DNA from: Elephas maximus indicus
Taxonomy: Eukaryota; Chordata; Mammalia; Proboscidea; Elephantidae
Direction of reading: 5' to 3'
Assembly: GCF_024166365.1 (NCBI RefSeq)
Contig: NC_064827.1
Coordinates: 10,581,001 to 10,645,000 of the forward strand
DNA length: 64,000 nucleotides
Below, in pieces: positions 1 to 11,659 of this stretch. Below the pieces are notes generated by a model. That model was not told where the DNA came from and ran no database searches. It was given only the letters and a program-made list of their open reading frames with translations. Position 1 is the stretch's first letter. Each line of letters opens with the position of its first letter. A program made the position numbers and the translations under genes.

Positions 1-247
1 CAAGTAGATACATGAGACTACATGGGTAGCTCACGTCCAGAGGCGGGATGAGAAGGCAGAGGGGGACAGAAGCTGGTTGAATGGACACAGGAAATACAGG
101 GTGGAGAGGAGGAGTGTACAGTCACATTGTAGGGAGAGCAACTAGGGTCACATAACAATGTGTGTATAAGTTTTTGTATGAGAAACTGACTCGAATTGTA
201 AACTTTCACTTAAAGCGTAATAAAAAAAAAAGTAAAAAAAAAAAAAA
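1..247 (+). mobile_element. LINE-1 3' end with poly(A) tail
   Basis: The segment is the reverse complement of the 3'-UTR start seen in the antisense L1 copies at 29.7 kb and 47.1 kb (gaaagtttac / gtaaactttc, then the cttaaagc...aataaa end). It finishes in an A-rich tail at about 222-247. It is the 3' end of a sense L1 that continues beyond the left edge. No coding potential remains in the visible part. Confidence 0.85.
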
Positions 248-369
248 CTCCCAAGAATCCCACTACCCAGAGTTATTGGTCGTTATCTTTTAGTCTTTTT
301 ATCTGTGTCGTATTTTTTTTCTGTCAACAGTGGTTACTGAACACCTACTGTGTGCAAGGATTTATTCTA

Positions 370-775
370 GGTGGTGGTTCTTAAATGCTTTTGAGTCAGC
401 CCCTGACTCATGATGACCCCATGTGCAAGGGAAAGAAATGGTGCCCATTCCTGCTCCATCTTCACAATCATTGGTATGCTCAAGCCCATTGCTGTGGCCA
501 CTGTCTATCCTGAGTGCCTTCCAACCAAGGGTGCTCATCTTCCAGCACCCTATTGGACAATGCTCTGTTGTGATCCATAGGGTTTTCACTGGCTAATTTT
601 CAGAAGTAAATTGTCTGGCCTTTCTTCCTAGCCTGTCTTAGTCTGGAAGCTCTACTGAAACCTGTCCACTGTGGGTGACCCTGCTGGGATTTGAATAGCA
701 GTGGAATAGCTTCCAGCATCACAGCAACATGCAAGCCGCCATACTACAACACAGTGGCAGACAGATGGTGGACAT
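370..775 (-). mobile_element. RTE-derived non-autonomous element (about 400 bp)
   Basis: Read on the minus strand this gives the shared body gcttccagactaagacagactagg, aaggcctgg, ccctatggatcacaa, tagtgctggaagatgag, ggaaggcactca and the tail catggggtca-catgagtc. The same body recurs at 2.0, 11.1, 21.5, 25.1, 27.2, 30.9, 51.0 and 60.4 kb. The 3' tail matches the RTE ORF 3' end at 14.7 kb, so it is inferred to be mobilised by RTE. Confidence 0.8.
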
Positions 776-1073
776 ATGGCCAATGGCTACCTACTGGGCA
801 GCGCAGGCTTGAAGAACATTATCATTGAAGAAAGTTCTATTAGACAGCACTGGTGTAGGGTGCCTTGGAAGCGCAGAGGAGAGACCCCCTCCTCCAGACT
901 TGGAGGTAAGGAAGGTATCAGAAAATGAAACCTGGACAAAGTAATACTTGGCTGAGACCCAAAGAATGAGTTGCTCATCCTTACTATATGCCTATGATGG
1001 GAGCTCTGTGGCCTAAATCTGGCTTGGGCTAGTTTAAAGCCTAGTGGAAATTTCCTGGCATTTGTAGGGTCAG

Positions 1074-1165
1074 GTTACAGTTACAGCCTAGGAACCCCTA
1101 TGGGGCAGTTCTACTCTGTCTTATAGGGTCAATATGAGATGGAATCGACTCAACAGCAATGTGAG
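1074..1165 (+). mobile_element. AfroSINE, 3' half
   Basis: Retains ttacagcctaggaaccc, ggggcagttctactctgtc and the tail atggaatcgactcaacagcaatg. The tRNA-like head is not recognisable upstream. Confidence 0.8.
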
Positions 1166-1599
1166 ATGTCTTGTATCCCTATTGAATGCAGGAAGAAAGG
1201 GACTTGGGGAAGTTAAGAAACTTACCTAAAGTTGCAAGAAAGATGTGAGGGGGACATTTGCCCCCAGATTGTGTGTCTGCAGTACTGAACTTGAAACATA
1301 CCCTAACTGAAGGCTCTCTTTTGGAGGATGTAGGTGACAACTTCACAAATACGTATGGAACATGCTGTACTGTATTTCAAAGTGCTCTGCTAAGAACCTG
1401 TATAATGTTGGGCAAATCCCGAGGCCTCTCACCACATGGAGCTTGACATTTGGATGAAAGGTGAAGACGTGTGTCTGTGAGATGTTGGCAGAACAAGTAA
1501 GTGGGTTCTAAGTGGGCCTCTTGAGTGCTGCAGGAATTCTGAGAGCTGGCAGCAGCTTCCTGTTTAGGCTCCTTGGAAGCAGGAGGAGTTCGGGGGAGG

Positions 1600-1798
1600 G
1601 GGGGTTGGTGCAAACGGTTAACATGCTCACTGTGAACAGAAAGGTTGGTGGTTGGAGTCCACCCAGGGGTGCCTCAGAAGAAAGGCCTGGTGACTTACTT
1701 CAGAAAATTCAGGCACTGAGAACCCTACGGAGCACAGTTCTACTCCGACACACATGGGGTTGCCTGAGTTCTGTTGACCCCAAGGCAACTGGGTTTTG
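1600..1798 (+). mobile_element. AfroSINE, older type
   Basis: Degraded head (ttggtgcaaacggttaacatgct), B-box-like region, gaaaggcctggtgacttactt and the diagnostic cacacatggggt before the tail. It has diverged more than the young copies. Confidence 0.8.
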
Positions 1799-1999
1799 AA
1801 GGATGTGTAGGATATGGGTAGAAGGATCAGTCCAGGCAGGAGGAAAGGCTTGTAAGAGGGCTTAGGGTAGGGATGGGCAAGGCCAGTGCCAAGACAGGGA
1901 ATCCATTAGCCTTAGGAGGGGGGTTCATTAACATCCTTTCTGTGGGTATGGACTTTCAACCCGCATTCCTCTTGAACAATATTTATGGGTGTGTCTTTA

Positions 2000-2418
2000 A
2001 ACAGATCCACTACCTGTCTGTCAGTGTGTCACACTGTAGTGGCTTTCATGTTGCTATAATGTTGGAAGCTATGTCACTGGTATTTCAAATGTCAGCAGGG
2101 ACACCCGTGGTGAACAGGTTTTAGTAGAGCTTCTAGACTAAGACAGACTAGGAAGAAAGGCCTGGAGATCTACTTCAGAAAATTAGCTAATGAAAACTCT
2201 ATAGATCACAATGAATATTGTCTGATATAGTGCTGGAAGATGAGCGCCCTAGGTTGGAAGGCACTCAAAATACACAGAAGTCGCAACAATGGACTTGAAC
2301 ATACCAATGATGGTGACGATGGCACAGGGCCGGGCAGCGTCTCACTCTGTTGCACATGGGGTCACCATGAGTCGGAGCTGACTTTGTAATACTAACAATA
2401 ACAATAAATAAATAAATC
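2000..2418 (+). mobile_element. RTE-derived non-autonomous element
   Basis: Sense copy of the roughly 400-bp body (gactaagacagactagg, ctatagatcacaa, gctggaagatgag, ggaaggcactca). It ends in catggggtcaccatgagtc and an A/T-rich tail (aataaataaataaat). Confidence 0.82.
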
Positions 2419-2802
2419 CGCTCCGGGGCAGGGAAAGACACCCTTGATTTCCCCCTGGTCTCGGGGATTATTATCAAGATCACAGGAGAGGTTGTCTCTT
2501 TCCAGCAGGAAAAGTCTTTGGGAACCAGCACCAGAGATTTCCAGGGCCTTGCTTCTATGCGTTTGGAGTGTGTCACGGTCCTCCCCTTGTATCAAAGCAC
2601 TCCTCAAACCCTCAAATTTATCCCAGCTCCAGAAAACCAGGGACATAATGGAGTACATAATACTTTTTTGGAATTTTACATCAATACATTATTACATACT
2701 TAACTTTATGGAAACATAGTCCAGCTAACATAAAAGTCTGAATTCACTTGTGAGCAATGTAAATATGACACATTAATGCTATGCATATGTTTATATTTAA
2801 AT

Positions 2803-2870
2803 GCGGAGCCCTGATGGCTCAGTGGTTAAGAGCTTGGCTGTCAACCAAAAGGTCGGCAATCAGTTCTCAA
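2803..2870 (+). mobile_element. AfroSINE head fragment
   Basis: Only the tRNA-like head is present: ggagccctgatggctcagtgg, then gttaagagcttggctgtcaa and caaaaggtcggcaa. Everything 3' of the B-box region is missing. Confidence 0.75.
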
Positions 2871-3063
2871 TTACTGGCTTTCGGGTTTATTTCTTGTCAT
2901 TATCAAAAATATTAATGCAACGATTTTTTGGGGGGGTATATTCTTTTTTTAGAATGTATTTCCCAAGGTGGGAAGACTGGGCCATAGGTATTACGCCAAT
3001 ATCCATCTGGTGTATCTGTTTCCCTATAGCCCCCTCAACATTGGATTTTGAATAATTATTTAG

Positions 3064-3290
3064 CCTTCGGGAGTTTAAGGCACTGGAGCCAGGGAGAATC
3101 TCAACTCTGTCAGCTTTGGGACCTTATTTAGGCTCTTTAAGCCTCAACTGCTTCATTGTGAGTGTGGGTAATCATAAGACTGACTTTTCCAGCTTGTCGT
3201 GAGGGTTGAATGAGATAGGGCAGGCAGAGCACCGAGCACGGCACCTGGCCCAGGGCACAGACTCAGCCACTGTTTGTTCCCTGCCCCTCA
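3064..3290 (+). mobile_element. MIR element
   Basis: Recognisable MIR order: actggagccaggg, ...gggacctta...gcctcaactgcttcattgtgag..., gggttgaatgagat, ...gagcaccgagcacggcacctggc. This is the core-SINE layout (unique-core, then L2-like end) in sense orientation. Confidence 0.75.
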
Positions 3291-3317
3291 AGAGGTGTAG
3301 GAGAGATGTCACTCTGA

Positions 3318-3705
3318 TGACTAAGGTGCGCCTGATCCAAGCCACGGTCTTTTCAGTCGCCTCGTGAGTATGTGAAGCTGTACAGTGAGAGAAGACTGAA
3401 GGTCTTGGTGAGGAGTATTGAGTACGCTGTGGACTACCAGCAGAACGGACAAGTCTGTCCTGGAGGAGGCACAGCGAGGATGCCTCTTAGAAGCAATGAC
3501 GGTGAGACTTCATCTTCCTTACTTCCTCACAGGGAAGACCAACTGCTGGAAAAGGACATCATGCTTGGTAAAGCAGAGGGTCAGCGACACAGTGGCTGCG
3601 ACAATGGTTTCAAACATGCCAACGACTGCGAGGAGGGTGTTTCGTTCCCTTATACATAGGGCCGCCATGACTCAGAGCCGACTCCATGGCAGCTACCAAC
3701 GACAG
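3318..3705 (+). mobile_element. RTE/BovB-type LINE, 3' end of ORF plus tail
   Basis: Includes the conserved C-terminal stretch of RTE reverse-transcriptase ORFs: a Ser-Leu-Glu-Lys-Asp-Ile-like block followed by Met-Leu-Gly-Lys-x-Glu-Gly at about 3,550-3,585. The AfroSINE-like tail (catgactcagagccgactcc) follows. Compared with the copies at 14.7 kb and 28.4 kb it has lost the Arg-rich RKRGRP-like segment by internal deletion. It is a 5'-truncated, non-functional fossil. Confidence 0.82.
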
Positions 3706-3905
3706 AGGTCCCTTAGGGTGATTTCACTTCACACGTTCCCTTTATTACTGCTTAGGCTACGTGTTTATTTCAGAGGACGATTTACTGCTGGAATACCCGC
3801 CGCGTTCTTTAAAGCCACTGTCCCTTCCTGCTCTTTTCCATCTCCTCTGCCCCACAGGTTCCCTAATCTTGGACTAGGCTTACCTGTTCTCGCTGCCATC
3901 GACAT
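3706..3905. other. Unassigned spacer
   Basis: About 200 bp between the RTE fragment and the trinucleotide array. I recognise no repeat family or exon in it. Confidence 0.5.
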
Positions 3906-4425
3906 CTTCGGCATCATCACTCTCACCCTCCTCCTCATCACTATCATCCTCCTCTTCCTCCTCCTCATCATCATCACCAACATCATCATCATTATCACCA
4001 ACATCAACACCAACATCATCATCATCATTATCAACATCATCATCATAATCAACATCATTATCATCATCACCACCATCACCATCATCATCATCATCAATAT
4101 CATCATCATAATCAACATCATCGTCACCACCATCACCAACATCATCAACACCAACATCATCATCATAATCATCAATATCATCATCAACATCATCATCACC
4201 AACATCATCATCATCGTCACCACCATCACCAACATCATCATCATCATCAATATCATCATCACCATAATCAACATTATTATCATCATCGTCACCACCATCA
4301 CCAACATCATCAACATCACCAACACCATCATCATCATCACCACCATCACCAACATCATAATCATCAATATCACCATCATCATCATCCTCACCACCATCAC
4401 CATCATCATTGTCATCCTCCTCATC
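3905..4425 (+). repeat. ATC-rich trinucleotide microsatellite array
   Basis: Roughly 500 bp built from ATC triplets interspersed with AAC, ACC, ATT, AAT and GTC, in blocks such as (atc)2-5-aac. The triplet frame holds almost throughout, so both strands stay open. The open frames (Ile/Thr/Asn on +, Met/Val on -) are composition artefacts, not genes. Confidence 0.95.
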
Positions 4426-4429
4426 TCAG

Positions 4430-5150
4430 CAGCAAAACTTGAGGTACAGGACAACAGAGGGGACTGGAGCCTCCCCCTCACACACCCAGAGCCCCAGAAC
4501 CAGACTCTCCAAGCCAAAAGGAAGCATAACGGATTATTTGTTCAACTTTTCAAGGAGTGCCTGCTGGTGCCTCCTCAGCAGAAGTGGCCTCTTTTTAATA
4601 CTCATTATGTAATACCGATTGGGCAAATACTATGAAGAATTTAGTGCGAAGCTAGAATTTGGCTTCTTTTTTTCTTGTCTCCTAGCCAAACAAAGTCCGC
4701 ACTCTTATCTGCTAGAGTCAACTCTCAGTTAACTGTATTATCACTTAGCCAAATCTTGAAACATCTTTGAGAAATATTTTATTATATTTATAACGTCATA
4801 ATTAACAGAGTAGGTAGGACTCAGTATTTTACTAAATTGTACTTCTCCCGTGTAGTTTTTTGCCACGAGTATCTAAGATCTGTCTCTTTCTCGTAGTCTT
4901 AAATTGATAAGTCAAGAAATAGGTTTGAGTATACTATTTGAAGTTATAAAAGTATTAGGTATTGTAAAAGCAAAAAAAGTATAAAAGTATTAGCTATTGT
5001 AAAAGTAAAAAAATACTCACAAAAATTGGGAGGCAGAAATGGGGAGAGGATATAGGAGATAATAAAAGTGTGTTTATTTTCTTATCTTTCAGAATGGACT
5101 ATCAAAGATGCTTTCTAAAAATGATGGACAAATGAAGAGAACTATATTGC
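4430..5150. other. Unique A/T-rich sequence
   Basis: No recognisable gene or repeat. A short imperfect direct repeat (ttataaaagtattag-tattgtaaaag) occurs twice near 4,944-5,005. Confidence 0.5.
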
Positions 5151-5151
5151 C

Positions 5152-5322
5152 AGAGCCCTGATGGCACAGTAGTTAACAGCTCGGCTGCTAACGAAAAGGC
5201 TGGCGACTCAAATCCACCAGCTGCTCCTTGGAAACTCTATGGGCAGCTCTGCTCTGTCCTGTAGGGTCACTATGAGTTGGAATCGACCCAATGGGAACGG
5301 GTTTTGATTTTTTTTTTTAATA
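5152..5322 (+). mobile_element. AfroSINE, short
   Basis: Complete from head (gagccctgatggcacag) to tail (gttggaatcgacccaat) and T-run. The middle block is absent (ctgctccttggaaactc). Confidence 0.92.
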
Positions 5323-5478
5323 TAACTATTTTTTATAGTATTTAATCTTCAAATGATAACTGTTTGAACAGGTGAAGAACACAAAAACAGAAATACTAAA
5401 AGTGGTCTTCGCTGGAGATTAGAACTAGATGTCAGAAGGAAATTTTACTTAAATTTTGGACCCTTCCATATGGTTTGA

Positions 5479-5640
5479 AGGAGCCCAGGTGGCACAGTGG
5501 TTAAGAGCTCAGGCTGCTAACTAAAAGGTTGGTCATTTGAATCTACCAGCTACTCCCTGGAAATCTCATGGAGCACTTCTACTCTGTCCTATAGGGTTGC
5601 TATGAGCCAGAATTTGATTCGACGACAAGTTTGTTTAAAT
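5479..5640 (+). mobile_element. AfroSINE, short
   Basis: Head aaggagcccaggtggcacag; B-box-like catttgaatctacc; tail tatgagccagaatttgattcg. Diverged from consensus by many transitions. Confidence 0.9.
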
Positions 5641-5647
5641 GGCTTGA

Positions 5648-5862
5648 AAGGAGCCCTGGTAGTGCAATGGTTAAAGCACTTGGCTACTAACTAAAAGGCT
5701 GGTAGTTCAAATCCACTAGCAGCTCCATGGGAGAAAGATGTGGCAGTCTGCTCCCATAAAGATTACAGCCTTGGAAACCCAGTGGGGCCATTCCTCTAGT
5801 CATAGGATTGCTGTGAGTTGGAATCGACTCGACAGCAATGGGTTATATGGTTTGAAATTTTT
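5648..5862 (+). mobile_element. AfroSINE, long
   Basis: Head ggagccctggtagtgcaatgg and full middle block (gagaaagatgtggcagtctg, ataaagattacagcc). The tail gttggaatcgactcgacagc is intact. It lies directly 3' of another SINE, giving a tandem pair. Confidence 0.93.
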
Positions 5863-5884
5863 GCTCTGTGTGTATGTTACTTTT

Positions 5885-6835
5885 TTCCTTTTTAAAAACA
5901 GCCTTATTGAGATATAATTCACCATAAATTCACCTGATTAAAGTATACAATTCAATGTTTTTAGTATATAAGCTTAGAATATATTCCCCAAATGGATTTG
6001 TGCAACCATCACTCCTATCGATTTTATAACATTTTCATTAACCACTCCCCAAAATCCTGTATTCATTAGCAGTCATTTTCTATTTCCTCCCAAATCCTCC
6101 TCTTTCTAGCCCTAGGCAGCTACTAACCTACTTTCTGTCTATATGGATTTGCCTATTCTAGACATTTCACATAAACAGAATCATACAATATGTGGTCCTT
6201 TGTGACTGGCTTCATTCACTTAGCTTGTTTCCAAAGTTCATCCATGTTGTAGTATCTATCAGTGCTTCGTTTCTTTTTATTGCCAAATAATATTCCATGT
6301 ATGGATACACCAAATTTTGTTTATCCATTTAACAGTTGGTGGATATTTGGGTTGTTTTCACTTTTTTGATTTTATGAATAATGCTGTCACAAATATTCAC
6401 ATGCAAGTTTTTGTGTGAACACTGGTCTTCATTCCTCTTGAGTGAAGGAGCAGAAGTGCTAAGAGTGTATATACCTAGGAGGGTCATACGGTAACTCTAT
6501 GTTTAATCTTTTGAAGAACTACCAGCTGGTTTTCCAAAGTGACTGCACCATTTTACTTTCCCACTTACAGTGTACGAGAGTGTCAATTTCTCCACATCCT
6601 TGCCATCACTTGTTATTATCCATTTCTCTGATTATAGCCATCCTAGTAGGTATGAAGGGGTATAGTATAGTGCTTTTGATATAGTTTTTTTTTTTTTTTT
6701 AAAGGCTAGTAGCATTGAGCATCTTTTCATGTGCATAGTGGCCATCTGTGTGTCTTCTTTGGATAAGTATCTATTCAGACCCTTTGCCCTGTGAACATGT
6801 TACTTAATCCTCCTCCTCACCCCTCAAAAAAGTAT
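5885..6835 (-). mobile_element. LINE-1, older mammalian type, ORF2 3' end and 3' UTR
   Basis: Matches the L1M-class 3' end on the minus strand: ttattgagatataattcacc at its 3' end, then the ORF2 C-terminal region. On the + strand this reads as the gtatggatacacc, tttgtttatccattt and tggatatttgggttg landmarks. It is 5' truncated near 6,835. The + strand reading frame at 6,499-6,684 is antisense to ORF2. Confidence 0.88.
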
Positions 6836-8300
6836 AAAATGTTTGAAAGCATAGTAAGCCAACACCAAATACTGGCGATGATGGTTTCTTAGTGAAGAAA
6901 ATGAAGGATTTCTTTTTTGCATTTCTGAATTTTTCTATTTAAAAAAAAATACAAACTTTTTGTCATCTTCAAATGTTAGTAATATTTTTCTAGAATTTCT
7001 TTACCTTTTTCTGATTTTAAAAGTAGCACATAAAAGTATAAAGAAGTAGATACGATATTAGCTCAAAGGCAACAATGGTTAACATTTTGCTAGATTTCTT
7101 ACCAGGACTTTTTCTGGGCTTTCTTTTTTGAGGTTGTGTTTTATGCGCAAGTTCAAAGAATGCCTTTTTTTTTTTTTCTTATCGTGATAGTATAACAAGT
7201 CCCTGTTACAACAAATAAATTATAAATAATAAATTTTAAATAAACCAGTTCTCTCGTCATTTCTTCTGAAAGCCTCTGGAGAAAACGCTACCATATTTCT
7301 TGGTATGCTGAACAATCATGAAAGAAGCCTTCTTGCTTACACCCATTACTTTAAAATTAAGAGGAAAAAAAATGTAAGGCACACATACACACACGTGCAA
7401 CACACGCACCCACATGCACTTCTCCAGCCCGTGGAAAACATACACCAAGGAGATAGCAGACCCTGGGGAGGACTCAGCTTGGTCCTTTACTGCAGTCTGG
7501 TGTTCTTCCCTCCTCTTCATACAGGAAAAAAAAAAAAAAAAAGACAAGAGAGAGAGGAGTTTTAAGCAGTATGAAGAAGCTAGGCAACTCTCCAACCCTT
7601 TTGAACTTATATCTTCACAGTTTGGATTTGCAATTGCAGCTTGGTTTCAAGTATTTGCAAATCCCCACACCACTACCAGCTCCATATTTTTTCTTTAAAG
7701 GGGATTGTGCTAGAAAACAATGGCATTCCTCTGACTGGCCCCACTCTATTTCTCTTTCCCTCAGAACCCCCATTCTCCCCAAATCACCTGAGCCATTCAG
7801 ACAGGCGGGTTGCAGATACAGCCAGGACTTAACCCTTCTTTTCATCTTCCCAAAGGCTCTAGAGCCCTCAGCTGCAGCAGCTCAGAAGTGATTGCCCAGA
7901 TTCCATTTTCTCCCTTCATAATAGAATCAATAGCACTTTTCCTTGTGGCAAGGGCTCTAGAAGACGCTTCTCTTTACACTCGCTTCAAGTGCCCCGTTTT
8001 CTATAAACAACATAGGCGGTTGACTCAGTGTGCTCCAACGTCTGTCCACAAACGCTTGCAAGACAGCCTCACCATGCAAACCTGCACACATGGGAGGCTG
8101 CTTCCAATCCAAACGTCCCGGAAACATCAGGATGCAAGCCCAGGAGAATAACCCCGACTGCTGTAAACTCTCCCTCCTAAGCCACCAATCATAGCTGTGC
8201 AAGAAAGAACTTAAGGTGAATGATTCCGCTGCCGCTTTTTATTTAGAAATGTTGGTAATCTTCTAAAAATGACGGTGAAAATATACCAAGAAACCTTCAC
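6836..8300. other. Mostly unique sequence, no gene recognised
   Basis: Contains a short CA-rich tract (about 7,380-7,420), A-runs at about 7,525-7,543 and a moderately G+C-rich part (7,700-8,160). Several short open frames overlap on both strands, with no splice or protein signature I can support. Confidence 0.5.
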
Positions 8301-8314
8301 CAATTCACCACTTT

Positions 8315-8870
8315 CTGCGCGTACAATCTAGTGACATCGTTTACATGCTTCATGTTGTGCCACCTTTGTCGCTGTCTTTTTCCAAATTATTCCCACATAA
8401 TGTGGAACATAATTACCGTAAACTCAATGGCCCTAAGCAAACACTCCCCCTTCCCCCTGGTAACCACTAATAATCTTAGTTTTCTGTGTATTTTCTGGTT
8501 TTCTCTAAGCCAGACCATACAGCACCTGCCTTTTTGTGATGACTCATTTTGTTCGGCGTAATGTTTTCTAGGCTCAGCCGTGTTGCGACACGCATCGGGA
8601 CTTCACTTCTCTTTATGGTTGAGTAATAGTCCCTGGCATGTGTGTACTACATTCTGTTTATCCACGCATCTCCTGGAAGACATTTCAGTTGTTTCCACCT
8701 CTTGGCTGTTGTGCAAAGTGCGGCAATGAACACTGGTATACAGGTTTCTGTTTGCATTCCTACTTTCACTTCTCCCGGGTATATACCTAGGATGGTGATG
8801 TCTAGGTCATATGGCATGGATGGTTGTGGCGCAGTTAATTATTTTACGTGTGGCCTTTCTAGCCTTGGTC
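8315..8870 (-). mobile_element. LINE-1 3' region
   Basis: Antisense L1 landmarks: gtacaatctagtgacatc, ccctggtaaccactaataatc, cagttgtttccacctcttgg and gggtatatacctaggatgg. Diverged and 5' truncated. The candidate LTR begins where it stops. Confidence 0.82.
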
Positions 8871-8872
8871 TT

Positions 8873-9430
8873 GTAACTCCCACCCAGGTGACTGGGTAGG
8901 ACTGTGATACGGTAATTGTGGCTCACCAAGGGGATTGGTCAGTTTTGCCTTAAGAGAGAGCCAATTCCAGAGCAGAAAGGAGGAGCCCACCATCGCCAAG
9001 GAAGGAGAGACCGGGCAGCAGGAGATGGTGTGGTGGGCTTCCTGGCCCACAGAGAGAGAAAGCTGAGGGCCAGGGAGACGCATGCCTGCAAGCACAGCTG
9101 AGGAGAGGCTATTCTGATGGAAGAACTGTGTCCTGAGTGTTCTCGAGCCTGAATTGTAACTGTTACTTCCCTTATAATAAACCCCATAATCATGAGTATG
9201 GTCTTTGAGTTCTATGTGACCATAGCAATGAACTACTGAACCCAGCAGAGAAATAGTGCTGTGTGAGGGATAGTTGGGGTCAGAATTGGTAAAGATGGTG
9301 AAGGGTGGAGGCCTGACTGACCTCCACCTCATAGGAATCAGCCTTGGGCTGTTGATCTTGGGTTCCCCTTCCCCCTTGTGGACTTGGAGGAGGTCAGACA
9401 CCGCCCCCTAGACGTTTCTACACTGGTGTT
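8873..9430 (+). mobile_element. Candidate endogenous retrovirus solitary LTR
   Basis: Begins TGTAACTCCC immediately after the L1 ends. It carries a possible polyadenylation region (ataataaaccccataatc at about 9,174) followed by a G/T-rich stretch, as LTRs often do. The right end and TSD were not located. No gag, pol or env remnants flank it. Family unknown; it could be another old repeat. Confidence 0.42.
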
Positions 9431-9850
9431 TTAATGCAGCCCATGGAACAGAGATGTGGTGGTCACCATTGCCCTTGTTCTCCTCTTTCTCTTGGGTTCA
9501 GTGCTGGATCACATTGTTCCAGGCTTTTCACACGAGGTGAGGCCATGGGAGGAGTTCTGGCCAGTGGAATGTGGGTAGACATGATATTTACCACTTCCGT
9601 ACCTGGCATCTTAAACTTTTCACTCTCGTCTGGTTCAGCAGGGATCTTGGAGGCTGCTTGCTGAAGATAATGGTGCCACAAGATGGAAGGAGCCAGGGTC
9701 CTTGAATGACTGCATGAAACCAACCAGTCTACTTCCCACCCAACCACTGAACGAAGATGTGAACAAAGAATGAACCTTCGTTGTATCAGGCCCTGAGGTC
9801 CATAGGTTGCGTGTTAGGGCAGTTTTCAGAGCCTGATTGATAAAGTTCCT
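9431..9850 (+). mobile_element. Old mammalian interspersed repeat (L1M-like 3' end)
   Basis: Phrases such as ggccagtggaatgtgg, gggtccttgaatgactgcatg and aaccttcgttgtatcaggcc follow the order of a mammal-wide L1M-type 3' end. The family assignment is from memory and unsure. Confidence 0.45.
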
Positions 9851-11130
9851 TTTTCTATCTTCCATCCCAGAAAAATGTTTTAAGTTGCTGGCACAGCTTC
9901 TTGATGATGTCTTTAAAGTGGTGTCAGAACAAGAGACTCCACTTGGCTGGCAAAGTATTCAAATTCTAATATTGCCAAGAGACGCTTGCTGCCTAAATGG
10001 TTTCATGTCAGGAGAGTGGCTAAAATTTTTGAGAAATAAAAGCAAAAACCAAAGTTATCTTCCTAGTGGATTCACATGGCAAGGTGTCACAGCTTCCCCT
10101 GGTTGACAAAAGTTAATCTTCACTTTTGCTCAGTAAGTATTTGTTGTGCTTTTAGCATCAGACCTACCATCTTCCTTCAGAAAACAAAGCTGAGAAGCTC
10201 CAAGTCTTGGTCATGGAAGCTTCCCCTCCATCCAAGGTGGGAGCCAGCCTCAAGCCCCTGAATCCTTCCGGAAATGGCCACAGAAAGGTGCCAGCCATGT
10301 GACATCACGGGTGGTCAGCACATTGCCTCTATTTAGGAAGTTCAAGTTTCTTTTCTGCATTCATTGCCTTCCCTTCTTTTTCAGCTTCCCGATAGATACC
10401 ATTATTTCTTGGTATTTTTTCTGGACCTGTCACCCTTGTATTTCGATCCATTTGATACCACGTGTGTTCACTATCGATGGGAAATTGTTAATGTTTCAAA
10501 GGGATAGAAACATTCACATAGTACACCAGAGAAGGTTTTGGCATGAAAAATCATGGAGACTCCAGGGTACCTCCTGCCACTATTACCTCCTGCTCCGGGG
10601 ACTGACAGCAGCCCTGGGTTTTATTCCTGCTTCCACAGAGGATTTTTGTAATGTCAGGTATATTGTTTCAACACCATTGCAACAGGTTTTGTGAAGCGGC
10701 TTGAGGAACACAGCTGTCTCCTTTCTGCCTCATTCCCCTGCCTCAAGCTTTTCATCCAACCCCTCTAGCCAAAAAAAAAAAAAAAAAAGATTCCTTTTTC
10801 CCTTTATAGGACTTGACTTTCAGATCCCTTAAAGCCCAAATTCACACTTGACGTGGACAATGTGTGTAGGAATTTTTCATGCCTTCCGGATGCTTTCCGG
10901 AATTTAGCTTGGTTCTCTGTGCTATCTTAGCCTTTCTCCGCTTTTTTCACCCTGCTTCTCCCCTCCATTCTGATGTTCTCTCACGCCTTGTTCGTTTTTT
11001 TAAATCGCACTGAGGTTTACATCGCTTTTGTGACTTCTGGGCAGAGTGAAAATTCACCTAGAAAAGGTATATGTGTGAGTCCATTTGTAACAAGAAAAGA
11101 TATGGAAGGGGAGAGGAGTAGCCGAACTTA
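9851..11130. other. Unique sequence, no gene recognised
   Basis: An open frame at 10,299-10,694 on + (131 codons) has no recognisable domain, and I see no supporting splice pattern. There is an A-run at about 10,771-10,788. Confidence 0.5.
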
Positions 11131-11134
11131 ATAG

Positions 11135-11475
11135 CCACCACCCGTCTGTCAGTTTGTCCTACTGTGGTGGCTTGTGTTTTGCTATGAAGCTGGAAGATGC
11201 ACCATCAGTATTTCAAATACCAGCAGGGTCACCCACAGTGAACAGGTTTCAGTGGAGCTCCCAGACTAAGACTAGGAGGAAAGACCTGACAACCTACTTC
11301 TGAAAATAAGCCAGTGAAAACCTTATGGATCACAACAGAATATTGTCGGACATAGACAGCTGGAAGACGAGACCCCTAGGTTGAAAGGCACTCAGAATAC
11401 ACAATGGCCGCAACGACGGACTCGGCATACCAACGATCCTGTTATACATGGGGTCACCATGAGTTGTTGTCAGTT
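11135..11475 (+). mobile_element. RTE-derived non-autonomous element
   Basis: Contains gtcagtttgtcctactgtgg, caaataccagcagggtcacc, acaggtttcagtggagc, ggatcacaacagaatattgt and acatggggtcaccatgagtt. The segment between caacgatcc and tgttatacatgg is shorter than in other copies, an internal deletion. Confidence 0.82.
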
Positions 11476-11659
11476 TGATAGCAATTATAATCTCAGGGCA
11501 TATAATTTTATATTTGGGTCTAAATTTGTTAGGGAAATCTTTCTTAGTGTTTTTCCATGTTCCTAAAATGAGTTACCAGGTTAGACCTATATGCCTGCCA
11601 TCACCGGGTCTCTACTTTTCATATTGTTTCCAGCTGAAGAATGTACACATCTGCTAATC

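Noticed and set aside
3418..4635. 405-codon + frame of Ile/Thr/Asn and 250-codon - frame of Met/Val
   Set aside because: Generated by the ATC trinucleotide array keeping frame; low complexity, with no real protein features.
8859..9401. 180-codon minus strand frame
   Set aside because: Lies within the candidate LTR and has no recognisable viral or host domain; most likely chance.
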